A DNA stretch of 64,000 nt from Quercus robur (GCF_932294415.1 NC_065544.1:28721210-28785209), one strand, 5' to 3'. Shown: positions 1 through 9,977, counted from the stretch's first letter. Program-made: numbers and translations. Notes: generated by a model from the sequence alone, not told the origin.

Positions 1-462
1 ACCTAACTTGACTAGTAACTCCCTAGCAAAGGCATTTAAAGGAAACCTAAGGCCACCTAAGAAATAAGATTCATAGACGCCTATTCCAAAACGGGGCTCA
101 CAACACCACTCTCCACGGACGGGTAGCCTAGGGTTAAACTCGTCTGGGATTTGATACCAGGACCTAAGGTTACCTAACCTTTGTTCGTCCGTCTTAGAAT
201 GGACGCCTACAGCGCAACTAAAGACGGTCTCTACCTCGTCCGTAGGATTGGACGGAGAACCAGCTTGAGAGCCAGAAGCTCTCCTAAGCTGTTCTTGGAC
301 GACTTCAATAGGGAGCCCAGGGGCCCCAGAAGAGTAGTTCTCGTCCGTGCTTCCTCCACTCTCATCACTAGCACTGCTAGAGCTAGACCTATCACTAGTA
401 TCATCACAATACTCGTCTATAACCTTATTAAGGCTATCTGTAGACGAGGAAGCGACAGACAT
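1..462 (-). CDS. antisense extra ORF of Tat-like element ('putative gypsy type transposon' domain), partial
   Basis: A 154-codon frame, open from the ATG at 462-460 to the window edge and continuing beyond it. The first 70 or so residues are Ser/Asp/Glu-rich and look disordered. From about residue 107 come W-Y-x-I-P-D-E-F, G-E-W-C-C, then V-Y-E-S-Y-F-L-G-G-L-R-F-P-L and F-A-R-E-L-L. That series is typical of the plant family Pfam calls putative gypsy type transposon (Transposase_28), where a G-L-R-x-P-L helix is followed by a F-x-R-E-L-L helix. Its function is unknown. A TATA-like box on the same strand lies about 160 bp upstream, so it may be transcribed independently of the element. The family call is from memory of the motif. 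Confidence 0.65.
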   Translation of the reverse strand, partial: MSVASSSTDSLNKVIDEYCDDTSDRSSSSSASDESGGSTDENYSSGAPGLPIEVVQEQLRRASGSQAGSPSNPTDEVETVFSCAVGVHSKTDEQRLGNLRSWYQIPDEFNPRLPVRGEWCCEPRFGIGVYESYFLGGLRFPLNAFARELLVKLG

Positions 463-621
463 CCCTAACAAGAAACTTAAACCTAAAGACGAGAAAAAGA
501 AGAGTACCTGGCTCTAGACGGAAGAAGACTCTAGACGCAGAGAACTCCTAGACGAGGCTCTAGACGGTGGATGTCAAGGAAGAAAATTTCTGGAATGAGG
601 AGGGTCAAGGGAGGCATTCCA

Positions 622-631
622 CTATTTATAG
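622..631 (-). promoter_or_regulatory. TATA-like box upstream of the antisense ORF
   Basis: On the minus strand the sequence reads CTATAAATAG, about 160 bp upstream of the ATG of the antisense ORF. The spacing suits a plant core promoter with a short 5' leader. No transcript evidence is available. Confidence 0.4.
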
Positions 632-816
632 GATGCTGACCTGGGTAATCGAAACGACCCAACCAATACAGAAGCAACACGTGGCATCTACCTCGGAAAA
701 ATAAATCGACGGAATCAGTTTCTAATAAGAAAAAGACACGTGGTACAGTAATTATTAACCAATTGTGTCCAAGAACGTTCAACCTTTTGGACGACTCACA
801 TGGACGAGGGGGCAAC

Positions 817-1454
817 TGATGGTGTCACAAATAATCCCAAGTCCATAACTCGTCCATATGTCTCGTCCAACAACAGAAGCAACAATAGGCGGAGAGAATT
901 GCAAGCGTACCAGCGACCCTCGTCCGTATATGGACGAGCTTAATACCTCAAGATCTACTCGTCATTTATGAACGACAAGCCTTCCAAGATGATCTCGTCC
1001 GTCTTTCACTAAAAGTGGACGAGATCATCCTGGAGGTCTCGTCCATCCTTACTATGGATGGACTAAAAGTGGACGAGCTCCTCATGAAGGTCTCGTCCAT
1101 CCTCACTATGGATGGACGAGTTCATCGGCCCGTCCGACCTAGGTAACTTCCACAGCGGTTACTCCCAATTCTCCGGACTCCTCGACACTGGGAACGGTTA
1201 CCAAACAGATAACCGTTCCACACACACACTATATAAGGCTTCTTCGATGAAGGAAAAAGGTATTCAGACATTTTCTTACTTTTAAGAGAATACTTCTTCG
1301 TTACAGAAAGTTCAAAGTAACTAACTTGATCATCGGAGGATTTTTGGCCGGTCATCACCGGTCCCCTCTGATTCTGTGTCTTTGGTATTACAGGAGATAG
1401 CCCGAAGATCAACGTTCAAGTCTTATCAACCCATTGATAATCAAGGAATCATCA
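817..1454 (+). repeat. 3' LTR of the Tat-like element
   Basis: Starts TG right after a G-rich tract and ends near CA at 1450-1454, about 640 bp. A plus-strand TATATAAGG at about 1230 is followed by a transcribed-looking region with the Tat-style ATCGGAGGA motif and CCGGTCA/CCGGTCC near 1335-1370. The U3 part is packed with CTCGTCC and its complement GGACGAG. The other LTR is outside the window, so age cannot be estimated. Confidence 0.55.
1008..1115. repeat. 54 bp tandem duplication in the LTR U3
   Basis: Two adjacent 54 bp units (1008-1061 and 1062-1115), both starting ACTAAAAGTGGACGAG and ending ACTATGGATGG. Each holds a possible hairpin of CTCGTCCATCC against GGATGGACGAG. This is a common form of U3 enhancer duplication. 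Confidence 0.8.
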
Positions 1455-3043
1455 TAAACCATTAAGATGGCAATGATAATTATTAGCAAAAATAAAATGC
1501 AAGCATTGAGAAACATAAGTACATACTAAATAACACACTCTCGTCCATACACCTAAAAAATAAAACAAAAATTTTCATTTGTCAAAAAAAAAAATCCTAA
1601 TAATTTCAAAAGTAACAAATTAAGCCCTATAAAATATCAAAAAGTAAAAACTTAACTCTCAACTCATCTAAGTGGTTTAATATAGGTTGGATGTTTGATT
1701 TTTTACTTTTTGAAACCTCAAGGTTAGGGTTTGGTTTGTAAATTTGTTGACAATTTCACGTTGTAGTTACTTTTGAAATCACATAATTTAATTTGTTATA
1801 CTTCATACATTATAGGTTTTTAAATGTAATCTATCAACATAAAAAATTATTTACCTTTTCTCTTTCTTCTAAAAAGTGATGAAGAATTAAAAATATCATA
1901 TCATATTATATCTTTATATGATTAAAGTTGAATCCTATAAGATGTAGTTGAGCAATGTTTATGGTACACAAAATGAGCTTTTGTCATGTGCTTCATTAAT
2001 TATTAAGACAGATTACTTTAAGATGAAACCTTATTACCAAAATATCAAGTGCTTTATTAATTGTTAAAATTGTGTATTTTAAGTACAACTTTATTACCTA
2101 AATTTCTAGAAATTTAAAATGATACTCAAACTGAAATTCTATTTCCAAAAGTTTCAAGAATTTTCAAAATAAAATTTATTTTAACTATTTGTTATAATTT
2201 TGTGCTTTACAATAATAAAAGTTACATCCTATTTATCGTTTTTACCCTAAGTGGCTCAACATTTGTGTTACAAATTATAAAAATTATAAAATTAATTTTT
2301 TTTTTATCAAGTGACCCATTAATTACTAAATATTTCATTTATTCTAGGTGCAAAAAGTTTCACGTTGTTCATTAATTATTAAGATAGTTTTCATAAATTC
2401 TTAAAATATTTTTTAATTAATGTGTGAATCATGTGAGAATATAGACAGTGTAGTTCAAATTAAAATGAAGGTCAAAAAAAAAAAAAAAAGATAGAATCAA
2501 TAATAAAATGAAAGCAAATACAATTTTTTCAACCAAAAAAAAAAAAAATAAAAAGTCTATAGTCCAAAGAAAAGAAACCTTGTTTCAAAAAAAAAAAAAA
2601 AAAAACTGGGGTTTAAAAGTAAATAAACCAACTACACTAAAGAATTTAAATTTACTTGCTCCTCGCGTCTAAACCGACTTATGGAGGCTATATGTACAAC
2701 GGCTATAAAAAAATTGCTTCAACACAAACCAAAAAAAATCAAAGAAATTTTGGTGTCAGTGCAACTCTCTCTCCTTTTCTCTCTCGGAAAAAGAAAGTTC
2801 TTCAACAATCAACATAACCCCACAAACCCATTCGTCAAAAAGAAATCAAATCTTGAATCAAGATTTCAATTTTGGTGAAACTCACTATTGCTGGAGACAA
2901 GCTCTTTGCCGCTGGTGCCGGCACAGCAATAAGATTAAGATTGAAACTCAGATCTTCTGAGTTTTTTATTTCTTAAACACAAAAATAAATTTTATAATCT
3001 GACATGTCAATTTTAATAGTTGATGTGGCATTTATTTTAAGAG
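1455..3043. other. AT-rich spacer, no gene seen
   Basis: Very AT-rich with poly-A runs near 2467, 2535 and 2587. The short frame at 2681-2878 is low-complexity and lies next to CT-rich sequence at 2765-2790 that could be an old 5' leader. I recognise no protein in it. Confidence 0.6.
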
Positions 3044-3205
3044 TAATGCTACCGAATTATTTTATAATATTTTTACAAAAAGTTGATGTGGCCAACATCT
3101 TATTTTAGGCTTATTATTAATATCACTTTTTTATTTACCAATAATCACTCATCACATCAGCAATTTGTAAAATATTTTGTAAAATAATTTGTATTTCTAG
3201 CATTA
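3044..3205. mobile_element. small non-autonomous MITE (TAATGCTA ends)
   Basis: About 162 bp. The left end TAATGCTA.. is mirrored by ..TAGCATTA at the right, and the inverted similarity extends inward through AAATTATTTTA, AATATTTT and ACAAA to GATGTG on both arms. A second, more divergent copy lies at 62608-62802. The superfamily is unclear because no certain target duplication is visible. Confidence 0.65.
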
Positions 3206-3333
3206 TTTTTATTTTAAGGCAGGGGTTGGCTCTTTAACAACAGAAAAGATCCATTTAATTGGATGAAAATCATTAAGCAATAAAACTGTAAATTTTTTGC
3301 TTCCCTGCATTCTACTATCTTTGTTTTATGAAG

Positions 3334-3359
3334 ATATATATATATATATATATATATAT
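3334..3359. repeat. (TA)n microsatellite
   Basis: About 13 uninterrupted TA units followed by TTTTCCCCCC. Confidence 0.9.
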
Positions 3360-3730
3360 TTTCCCCCCTTTATGTGGCCTTGACAAAACAGACATTGCAA
3401 TGTTGAAGCAATAGGTGTGAATCGGTCAACTAGTCATTGCTGCTTTAAAGGCTATCCATAATATTATAATGACTCCTATGTAAGATGACAACTTGAAAGA
3501 ACATAACAAATTAATGGTTACAAATTTTTTATAGATGCTCCATGAATTTTTATATTTGAGTTATATTTTTACCTTTCCCTTTCCTTTGCTCTTCTTCATT
3601 GAGTTATGCTTTCAATTGAATTAATACTTATTGAAACCAAAGAAATAAGATCAGTAAGGTTTCTAAATTCCAGATTTCAGTGATCTTGAGATCACCAAAG
3701 ACAGAGATTTATAGCCTGCTATGCTGGAGA

Positions 3731-3840
3731 AAAAATGAGGCATTACTGGACAGTGACCCAGTAAAGCTGTCAGCATATGGTTGTCAAAGCTCAAAGATTC
3801 TGCTTATGATACTGACAACCTGCGCAATCAGTTTAATTCT
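3731..3840 (+). pseudogene. CC-NBS-LRR fragment (Rx N-terminal coiled-coil domain)
   Basis: The frame from 3769 reads V-S-I-W-L-S-K-L-K-D-S-A-Y-D-T-D-N-L-R-N-Q-F. This is the classic Rx-N signature (W-L-x-x-L-K-D-x-A-Y-D-x-D-D-L-L-D-E-F) of plant coiled-coil resistance proteins. Just upstream, in another frame, is N-E-A-L-L-D-S-D-P-V-K, which fits the helix before it, so a frameshift separates the two. No P-loop or LRR follows: the old duplication starting at 3886 cuts the homology off. A relic of about 36 codons, not a working gene. Confidence 0.6.
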
Positions 3841-3885
3841 AAAAAAAATGCTCATGGTGGCTCATAAAAATGATAATCAGTTATG

Positions 3886-5480
3886 AATCCTTTGATACAA
3901 AACCAACATCAGTAATTGTGATCAAGGCGAGAGAGATGCTTCAGACATTAATAATTCTAATATTAGTGTCAATGTTCAATACTTGAATCTTTTAGAAAAT
4001 ACCAAAAATGGTAATCTATACAATTCAACCCAAGTTCATGATAAACCAGAAAAGGAATACAAAAAATAAAGAAATGGAACAAATTTGTTGTCAGTATGAC
4101 TAATGAGTGATTGTTAATGCCTAATGAGCAATTGTTTCAGTTGTTTTGTCAGGCCAAGGTAGAGTTCCTAGCACCTGGCATTGCATATCATTCTTCTATG
4201 TTGATCTCGTTGGTTCCTATTGATATTGCTCGCTTCTAGCCACTTAAATTCTTCAAATTCTGGTGGATTATAAAGATTTCCAGTCTATTGTTCAAAAGGG
4301 TTGGAGTAATCAGGTTTTTGGTAATCCATTGTTCAGAGCGAATAAAAGCTCGAGATTCTTTAGGCTAATTTCAGGAGGACAATTTGGCAGTTTGGAGAAT
4401 AATTTATTGATGCCTGATTGGACATGGAGGAGAATCGAAGGGCTGTTCCAGCTAATCCTGGTTAGCAGGATTGTATTAAGAGAGAGAAGTTGACGCTGCA
4501 TGAATTTTTGTCCTTGAGAAGACCTGAGGAGTCTGTTCAAAAAAAAAAAATCCTAAGTTGCTTGGTTGAACCCGGGAGACCAAAACACTGCATGCTTCCA
4601 TACTATGGTGAAAGTGAAAAACGCAAGAAATTTGATCAAGTGAGAAGTAGATGGAGAAGGTAATAAGGTTGAACATATTGGAAAAGAACTGTGTAGACAT
4701 GCACAAAGGGGCAGCACAACATGCTGACCACAAGAAGTCACCTTGCTCAACCCATGACATGCCTCCCTCATGCACATAGGTAGTTGAGTACAAGATGCCA
4801 TATATAGCTTATAACTGGACCGTCCTTAAAATATTCTTGGGAGCACTGTAACCATGGCATTGCTATTTTTTAATGAGCAGACTGGTCATATTCCCATGTT
4901 AGTTGGGCAAGGAACATAAGTCCAAACAAAATTAACAAATAAAACAATATCTATGTTTGTCAAGTCTTAGAAAATAATTGTCAGCATAGGTCATAACCAC
5001 TATATATGGATGCCTACAACTTCTGAGCTCCAACCACACCAAAGAGTGAGAGAATAAATGAGAAAAATGAATAATTCCGGTAGGTGTCTGCTTGTCATAT
5101 TGGTTATGATCGGCGCACTAAAGATGTTCAATTTTTGTGGTGCTGATCTTACTGATGGCTTCACCCTTGTGCCATTAACAGAGTCAAATTTTGAGCTAAA
5201 GAAGCCATATGACATACCCCTAGACCAATGCTACAGTTTTGTTAATGGGGTTCACTATTTATGGGTCTATGCTGATGACAAGCCACACGACCCCGGTAGT
5301 CATACCCAGCCACGTACTGAAATTCGAATAAAGGTAATATGTATGCATGAATTCAGGTTTTTATTTATGCTCATAAATGCAAAAAGCATTAAGCAACTTC
5401 TTCCTTTTGTAGGGGCTTGACTATTCAAGTGGAGTCTGGCAATTTGAAGGCTATGGCTTTGCTCCAAATGGAACATCTGG
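3886..5480. repeat. older duplication, copy E1 (LINE fragment + citrate-binding-like gene)
   Basis: Pairs with 6362-7690. Shared landmarks in the same order: a TTTGATA-AAACCAACATCAG start, a LINE fragment, the phrase CATATTCCCATGTTAGTTG, then the citrate-binding-like gene. The copies have diverged well beyond the A/B/C units, with many substitutions and indels, so this event is much older. Confidence 0.8.
4150..4760 (+). mobile_element. LINE (L1-like) ORF2 fragment
   Basis: Several frames together give a plant L1 ORF2 segment between endonuclease and reverse transcriptase. F-L-A-P-G-I-A-Y-H-S-S corresponds to the endonuclease end (usually S-D-H-S-P). It is followed by Y-K-D-F-Q-S-I-V-Q-K-G-W and G-N-P-L-F-R, then L-H-E-F-L-S-L-R-R-P-E-E-S, then W-L-N-P-G-D-Q-N-T-A-C-F-H (usual W-L-x-x-G-D-x-N-T-x-F-F-H), and V-D-G-E-G-N-K. 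The segment has stops and frameshifts and lacks the RT core, so it is dead. Confidence 0.75.
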
Positions 5481-5796
5481 TGCTACAGTAGCACAGATTC
5501 ATGGTGCAGCTCAAGGTGCCACCACTTTGATACTAAGAATCTATGATGGGGACATGAGGTATTACAGTAGAGATCTGGTGGCTACTGATCTCTATGATAA
5601 GTGGTTCAGACTTAATATAATTCATAATGTTGATATGGGGATGGTAACTGTTTTCATTGATGGTGTCCAAAATTTTCAAGTAAAAGATGAAGGACCAGGA
5701 GACTTGTACTTCAAATGTGGTGTTTATGCTGCACCGACTAATATCAGCTACTACATGGAATCAAGATGGAGAGATATCAAAATATATAAACATTAA
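5058..5796 (+). CDS. citrate-binding-protein-like secreted/vacuolar protein (alginate-lyase-2 fold)
   Basis: Two exons, 5058-5333 and 5413-5796, joined across a 79 bp GT-AG intron (AAG|GTAATATG to TTTTGTAG|GGG), give 219 residues. The first 28 or so form a signal peptide (hydrophobic L-L-V-I-L-V-M-I-G). The mature part follows the Hevea citrate-binding protein: D-G-F-T-L-V-P-L, S-F-V-N-G-V-H, P-R-T-E-I-R-I, G-V-W-Q-F-E-G-Y-G-F, F-K-C-G-V-Y-A, Y-Y-M-E-S-R-W-R-D-I-K. That family has the beta-jelly-roll of alginate lyase 2; the rubber-tree member binds citrate at the lutoid (vacuolar) membrane. Whether this one binds citrate is inferred. An in-frame Met nine bases downstream is an alternative start. 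It is the only intact copy of four in the window. Confidence 0.85.
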
Positions 5797-6361
5797 TTGA
5801 GATAAATATATAAAATAAAAGATTTATGTTCCTATGTTGGTCTGTCCTGCAGACTTCTAAAATTAGACCTTGATCAGTTGACCTCTTCAGCGACCCAAAG
5901 ATGTCTATAGCATCTGTATCTTTCTTCATAATATGATCAATTATCTCATTTTTTATCTGTTTCATGTTAGTACTAATGTTCAAAATTTGGTGTAAGGAAG
6001 AGGGATGCGTTGGTCACAGTTTGCTGACCCATCCTGCATCAAAGCTATGTTCAAGGAGAGAGTAATGCCAGACACAAATTTTCACAACATTTTTCACAAC
6101 AGAAAAAAAAAAAAAAAAAAAAAAAAATTCATATCATCTAAGCAACAATTATAACAAGGTTACAAAAAGACTAAAATGGTACATTTCAAAATTTAGACTA
6201 AAACACAATGTATGTTTTTATTCCATAGCAATAATAATGATAATAGTAATTTTTTTTTAGAAACAAATACACACGTAAGGGAGAGGATATGGGGTTCTAA
6301 GTTTGACTCAAAGGCATACCACAAACTCCACTCAAAAGCCATGAAAACATAATAGCTATTT
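5797..6361. other. 3' flank and spacer
   Basis: No gene seen. Holds a poly-A run of about 25 bases near 6102-6127 and AT-rich sequence leading into the second copy of the older duplication. Confidence 0.6.
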
Positions 6362-6602
6362 ATGAAACTTGATTCTTTGATAGAAAACCAACATCAGTTA
6401 GTGCAGACCAGGTGAGAAAGATGCTTTAGACATTAATTAATTTTACTATTAGTGTCAATATTCAATACTTGAATCTTATAGAAAAAACCAAAAAGGTAAT
6501 CTATTCATACCAAACCAAGTTCAGGATAACCAAGAAAAATAATACAAAAATAAAGAACTGGGACAACTTTTGATGTCAATATGACTAATGACTAATGAGT
6601 GA

Positions 6603-6640
6603 TGGTTAATGGTTAATGGTTAATGGTTAATGGCTAATGA
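6603..6640. repeat. GGTTAAT heptamer array
   Basis: Four to five tandem copies of the 7-mer GGTTAAT, with decayed TAATGAC/TAATGAG units just before and after. The matching place in E1 has only two decayed units, so the array grew after duplication E. Confidence 0.8.
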
Positions 6641-6649
6641 GCAATGGTT

Positions 6650-6960
6650 TCCGTTGTTTCCCTAGGTCAAGGAAAACAGTTCCTAGCACCTGGCATTTCA
6701 TATCATTCGCCTATGTTGATCTCTTTGATTCCTGTTGATATTTCTGGCTCCAACCATCTAAATTCTTCAATTTCTGGTTGGAGTATGAGAATTTCTAGTC
6801 CATTGTTCAAAAGGGTTGGAGCAATCAAGTTTTGAGTAATCCATTGTTCAGAGCATATAAAAAGCTTGAGATTTTTAAGGGTGATTTCCGGAGGACAATT
6901 TGGCAGTTTGTAGAATAAATTTATTGAAGCCAGATTGAAAATGGAGGAGTGCACGATGTC
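6650..6960 (+). mobile_element. LINE (L1-like) ORF2 fragment, second copy
   Basis: Same segment as 4150-4760 but shorter: F-L-A-P-G-I-S-Y-H-S-P (endonuclease end), then the equivalent of the Q-K-G-W and G-N-P-L-F-R region in shifted frames. It ends where E1 continues into W-L-N-P-G-D-Q-N-T. Dead. Confidence 0.7.
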
Positions 6961-7254
6961 ATCCTATGTAGCCACAAGCCCACAACTCTTGTATCTCACG
7001 GGGCTTTAACACTCTATAACTGGGCCCTTATTCCTTGGTAGCATCGAAAACATGACATTGTTGTTTGCTAATGAGCAGATGTCATATTCCCATGTTAGTT
7101 GAACAAGGATAAGTCCAAACAAATAAAACAATATCTATGTTTCCAAATGCTTAGAAAATTATGGCCAGCAAAAGTCATGACCTATATAAATATAATATAT
7201 GGATGCCTGCAACTTCTAAAGCTCCAACCACACTAAAGAAAGTGAGAAAAATGA

Positions 7255-7690
7255 ATGATTTTCGTAGGTCTGCTTGTCTTATTAGTTCTGGTCGGCTCAC
7301 TAGAGATGTTCAATTTATGTGGTGCTGATCCTACTGAAGGTTTCACCCTTGTCACATTAGCAGAGTCAAATTTTGAGCAACAGAAACTATATGACATACC
7401 ACTCGAGCAACGGTACAGTTTTGTTAACGGGGTTTACTGATTATGGGTCTATTTCGATGACAAGCCATATAATCCCAATAGTCATACCAAACCACGGACT
7501 AAAACTCGAATAAAGGTAATATGTATGTATGAATTCATGTGTTTATTAATGCTCACAAAATGCAAAAGGATTAAGCAGCTGTTTCCTTTTGTAGGGGCTT
7601 GGCTATTCAAGTGGAATCTGGCAATTCGAAGGCTATGGCTTTGTTAAAAATGGAACATCTGGTGCTATAATATCACAAATTCAAGGTGCG
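7255..7690 (+). pseudogene. citrate-binding-like pseudogene, unit A
   Basis: Keeps the signal peptide, G-A-D-P-T-E-G-F-T-L and S-F-V-N-G-V in exon 1, the same GT-AG intron positions and G-I-W-Q-F-E-G-Y-G-F in exon 2. A TGA replaces the codon after G-V-Y, where the intact gene has Tyr. Indels near the start shift the apparent ATG. Exon 2 stops after about 30 codons, where unrelated AT-rich sequence begins. The same TGA and the same truncation occur in units B and C, so the copy was dead before triplication. Confidence 0.85.
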
Positions 7691-7997
7691 AGAGAGATAT
7701 TTTGTCAAACACATAATGTGCATGTTCCAAAATGGGAATGAAAAAATTATTTTGTAACGTGAATCCACTCAAATATTACACCAAAGACAAACTAAGTACA
7801 TTACAATTGACAAAATTTTCATAAATCAAAATTTCCATGATCATACTCTTACATTAATTGACAATAGAAAATTAAAAAAAATAATAATAATAATAAACAA
7901 TATTGACAACAGAGAAAGTTAATAGGTCATGAGTTATAACATATTGACATGATCTTGAATAAACTCTAAAGAAAATATCTAATTAAAAGAAAAATTG

Positions 7998-8473
7998 TCA
8001 AATAAAAAGGCCAAAATTAGTGTCATGCTGATTCCATATCTCTATTTTCTGCATCTCCGACTCTGCTACTGACAATACCGTGTACCCATTCTCTTCATTG
8101 GCTACTGCTACTTGCTCCCTCATTGCCACTACCACTACATTTGTTCTCTCCTGTGTTGACCACAACAAGAGCCTGTTTAGTTCCTCAACTCGTTCATTAT
8201 ATAATGATACCTTTGTCCGATATCTATTAATCATAGTATGAAAAATTTAGCAGAGGGCCCTGAAGAATTCAACTCAAGTTGATAAACATTTTTAAAGAAT
8301 AACAGAGAAAGTCATTCTCTCAGATAGAATCAAGATTAGGATTCATCTCCGTCAGTTGGGCTTCGAGCAGTGCTACAATTTCAAGAGCCCTCTTTAGGTC
8401 ACAAGCCTCACTAAGAGTTTCATCAGTCAAGATCACCTGAAGCTTTTCAGGGTCCACTAAGTCTTTCTGAATT
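7998..8473 (-). pseudogene. SMC4-like exon fragments joined to a B3-gene 3' tail, unit A
   Basis: On the minus strand, 8473-8322 encodes D-P-E-K-L-Q, then D-E-T-L-S-E-A-C-D-L-K-R-A-L, then L-L-E-A-Q-L-T-E-M-N-P-N-L-D-S-I. After an intron-like gap, 8223-8175 encodes Y-R-T-K-V-S-L-Y-N-E-R-V-E-E-L-N. Both blocks match the C-terminal coiled coil of plant condensin subunit SMC4, in order (DSI..EYR..KV). At about 8172 the sequence switches to a copy of the last 20 or so codons and the 3' flank of the neighbouring B3 gene (A-L-V-V-V-N-T-G-E-N and the trailer). A splice-site-like CTGGTTGCAG precedes the first block. No SMC head domains are present. The 78-codon frame across the joint is probably not translated. 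The SMC4 call rests on remembered family sequence. Confidence 0.7.
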
Positions 8474-8876
8474 CTGCAACCAGTACACAATGTTAAGCAT
8501 GCTTCAAGATCATAATGATCCCCTGCTTCTTAAGAGTTCCACAAAAAGGACATACTGTTCCATATGCTTTATAAGAGCATTTTGCAAGTCGACAAGCCTT
8601 TTTTTTTTACACCAAAGACAAACTAAGTACATTACAATTGACAGAATTTTCATAAATCAAAATTTCTAGGAACTTCATTAATCAAAAATTTTAATGAACA
8701 GACTCTTTACATTAATTGACAATAAATCCCTATCTAAAATTAAGAATAAAAATAAAAAATACTAATAAACAATACGTCATGAGTCATAACATATTGACAT
8801 GGTTGCTCTCTAATAAACTCTAAACAAAATAACTAATTACAAGAAAATTGGTCAATTGAAAAGGCCAAAATTAGTG
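8474..8876. other. spacer and B3 3' flank, unit A
   Basis: The part from about 8611 is the AT-rich 3' flank of the B3 gene; a second copy of this flank lies at about 7773-7990 beside the chimera. The minus strand of 8480-8600 encodes a short C-P-F-C-like stretch that I cannot place. Confidence 0.5.
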
Positions 8877-9977
8877 TCAATCCATATCTCTTCCTTGCCT
8901 GCTGCTACTTGCTCCTTCATCGTTCTCCCCTGTGTTGACCACAACAAAAGCCAGGCAGAGTTGATCTTCATTACCAACTCTAAAAGACCAAATTTGGATC
9001 ACTTGGTTAAGCTTTCTGCCAAGATCATTTTTTTCCACCACCTCATTCCAAGATTTTATCAGCACATAGCATGAGCTTTTCTTCCCTGAATCCTTGGGCA
9101 TGTCCCATTGCCTCAAAACAATTTGTTTTACCTTACCAGAGGCCTCCATGAATGGGACTTCCATTGCTTGTTGTTGATCCAGATATTCTCTTTCTGCCTC
9201 CCTCAAGAAACTGCCATTGATTCGGCTTAAAGGCATGGACAACCGAGCGTTATGTCGGTTTAGGTCAGTCTTAGTGAGAGGCTTCTGTATGACCAAAACC
9301 AGTTGGGTTCCACCCATTTTGTCAATGATATTCTGGAAAGTTTGAGGCAGTTTTGGTGATGGGTTTGAGAGTGAAAGGGTTGGGTTCAATTTGGGCTTCT
9401 TTGGTGGCTTTTCTTCAATTTGGTCTTCCTTGGTGGCTTTTCTTCGCTTCTGGGTAACAAGCTTCAAACCTTGACAGTTGAAGCCATCAACTACTCTGGG
9501 TGGCGTGGGTTTGGGAGATTCAGAGTGGTTGGGAACAGCAATGGATGAAGCAGCAGAGATTCCCAAATGGGGTTTCTTGGGTGGGATTATTTTGAGGCGT
9601 GTGATGATCTTGGGGGAAGCACAAGCAAAACCCTCTGGTGGTAGTGAAGCTTTCCATTCCGGATCTGCAATGCCAGTGGATTGAGAAAATCTCTTCCTTT
9701 TGACGTTCAAATTTGGCAATTGGTAATGGGTACGAGGCTTGGAAGAACCAAGATTAGATCTTTTTCTTTGGAAGGAGCTCCAGGTGGGTTTGAAACGACA
9801 TTGAAGTTTCTTCTCTTCTGAAGTCAGTGGCAGAGTGGGTTTTTTAGGGTGGAATAGAATCAAGTCCTCCAAAACCCTAAGAGTGAGCAAGTCCAAGTCC
9901 AGTTGTTCATCTCTGGTGCACTCTCTTTTGAGTTCATTAAATGACTCACACTCACAAAGTGAACCGGGAGTCACCAT
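8877..9977 (-). CDS. B3-domain (DUF313-type) protein, unit A
   Basis: Single exon, 366 residues from the ATG at 9977-9975, which sits in a strong AAAACCATGG context; an upstream in-frame Met at 10025 would add 16 residues. The first two thirds are basic and Pro/Ser-rich with nuclear-signal-like K-R-R-K and P-P-K-K-P-K. The C-terminal third matches the plant DUF313/B3 family: L-T-K-T-D-L-N-R-H-N-A-R-L-S-M-P, then R-Q-W-D-M-P-K, then Y-V-L-I-K-S-W-N-E-V-V, and I-W-S-F-R. B3 domains bind DNA, so a nuclear DNA-binding role is likely, but members of this subgroup are poorly characterised. It runs antisense to the citrate-binding-like relics. The copies in B and C are also open. Confidence 0.8.
   Translation of the reverse strand: MVTPGSLCECESFNELKRECTRDEQLDLDLLTLRVLEDLILFHPKKPTLPLTSEEKKLQCRFKPTWSSFQRKRSNLGSSKPRTHYQLPNLNVKRKRFSQSTGIADPEWKASLPPEGFACASPKIITRLKIIPPKKPHLGISAASSIAVPNHSESPKPTPPRVVDGFNCQGLKLVTQKRRKATKEDQIEEKPPKKPKLNPTLSLSNPSPKLPQTFQNIIDKMGGTQLVLVIQKPLTKTDLNRHNARLSMPLSRINGSFLREAEREYLDQQQAMEVPFMEASGKVKQIVLRQWDMPKDSGKKSSCYVLIKSWNEVVEKNDLGRKLNQVIQIWSFRVGNEDQLCLAFVVVNTGENDEGASSSRQGRDMD

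Larger units (their letters stand above)
1..1454 (+). mobile_element. Tat-lineage Ty3/gypsy fossil, right-hand end
   Basis: The right end of a plus-strand LTR retroelement that enters from outside the window. In order: an antisense ORF (1-462), a spacer, a purine-rich tract with GGGGG at about 808-812, then an LTR starting TG at 817. An extra antisense ORF lying just before the 3' LTR is a known habit of Tat-lineage elements, and the sequence after the LTR TATA box (ATCGGAGGA.. with CCGGT repeats) resembles Tat/Ogre LTRs. Gag-pol is not in the window. The right boundary is set only by a CA dinucleotide and no target duplication could be tested. Confidence 0.6.
6362..7690. repeat. older duplication, copy E2
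   Basis: Partner of 3886-5480. It holds a shorter LINE fragment and a broken citrate-binding-like copy. Its right part (from 7192) became the left edge of the later triplication. Confidence 0.8.

Noticed and set aside
531-1412. Minus-strand frames of 94 and 96 codons
   Set aside because: They lie in LTR and spacer sequence and lack any family motif; the only convincing frame there is 1-462.
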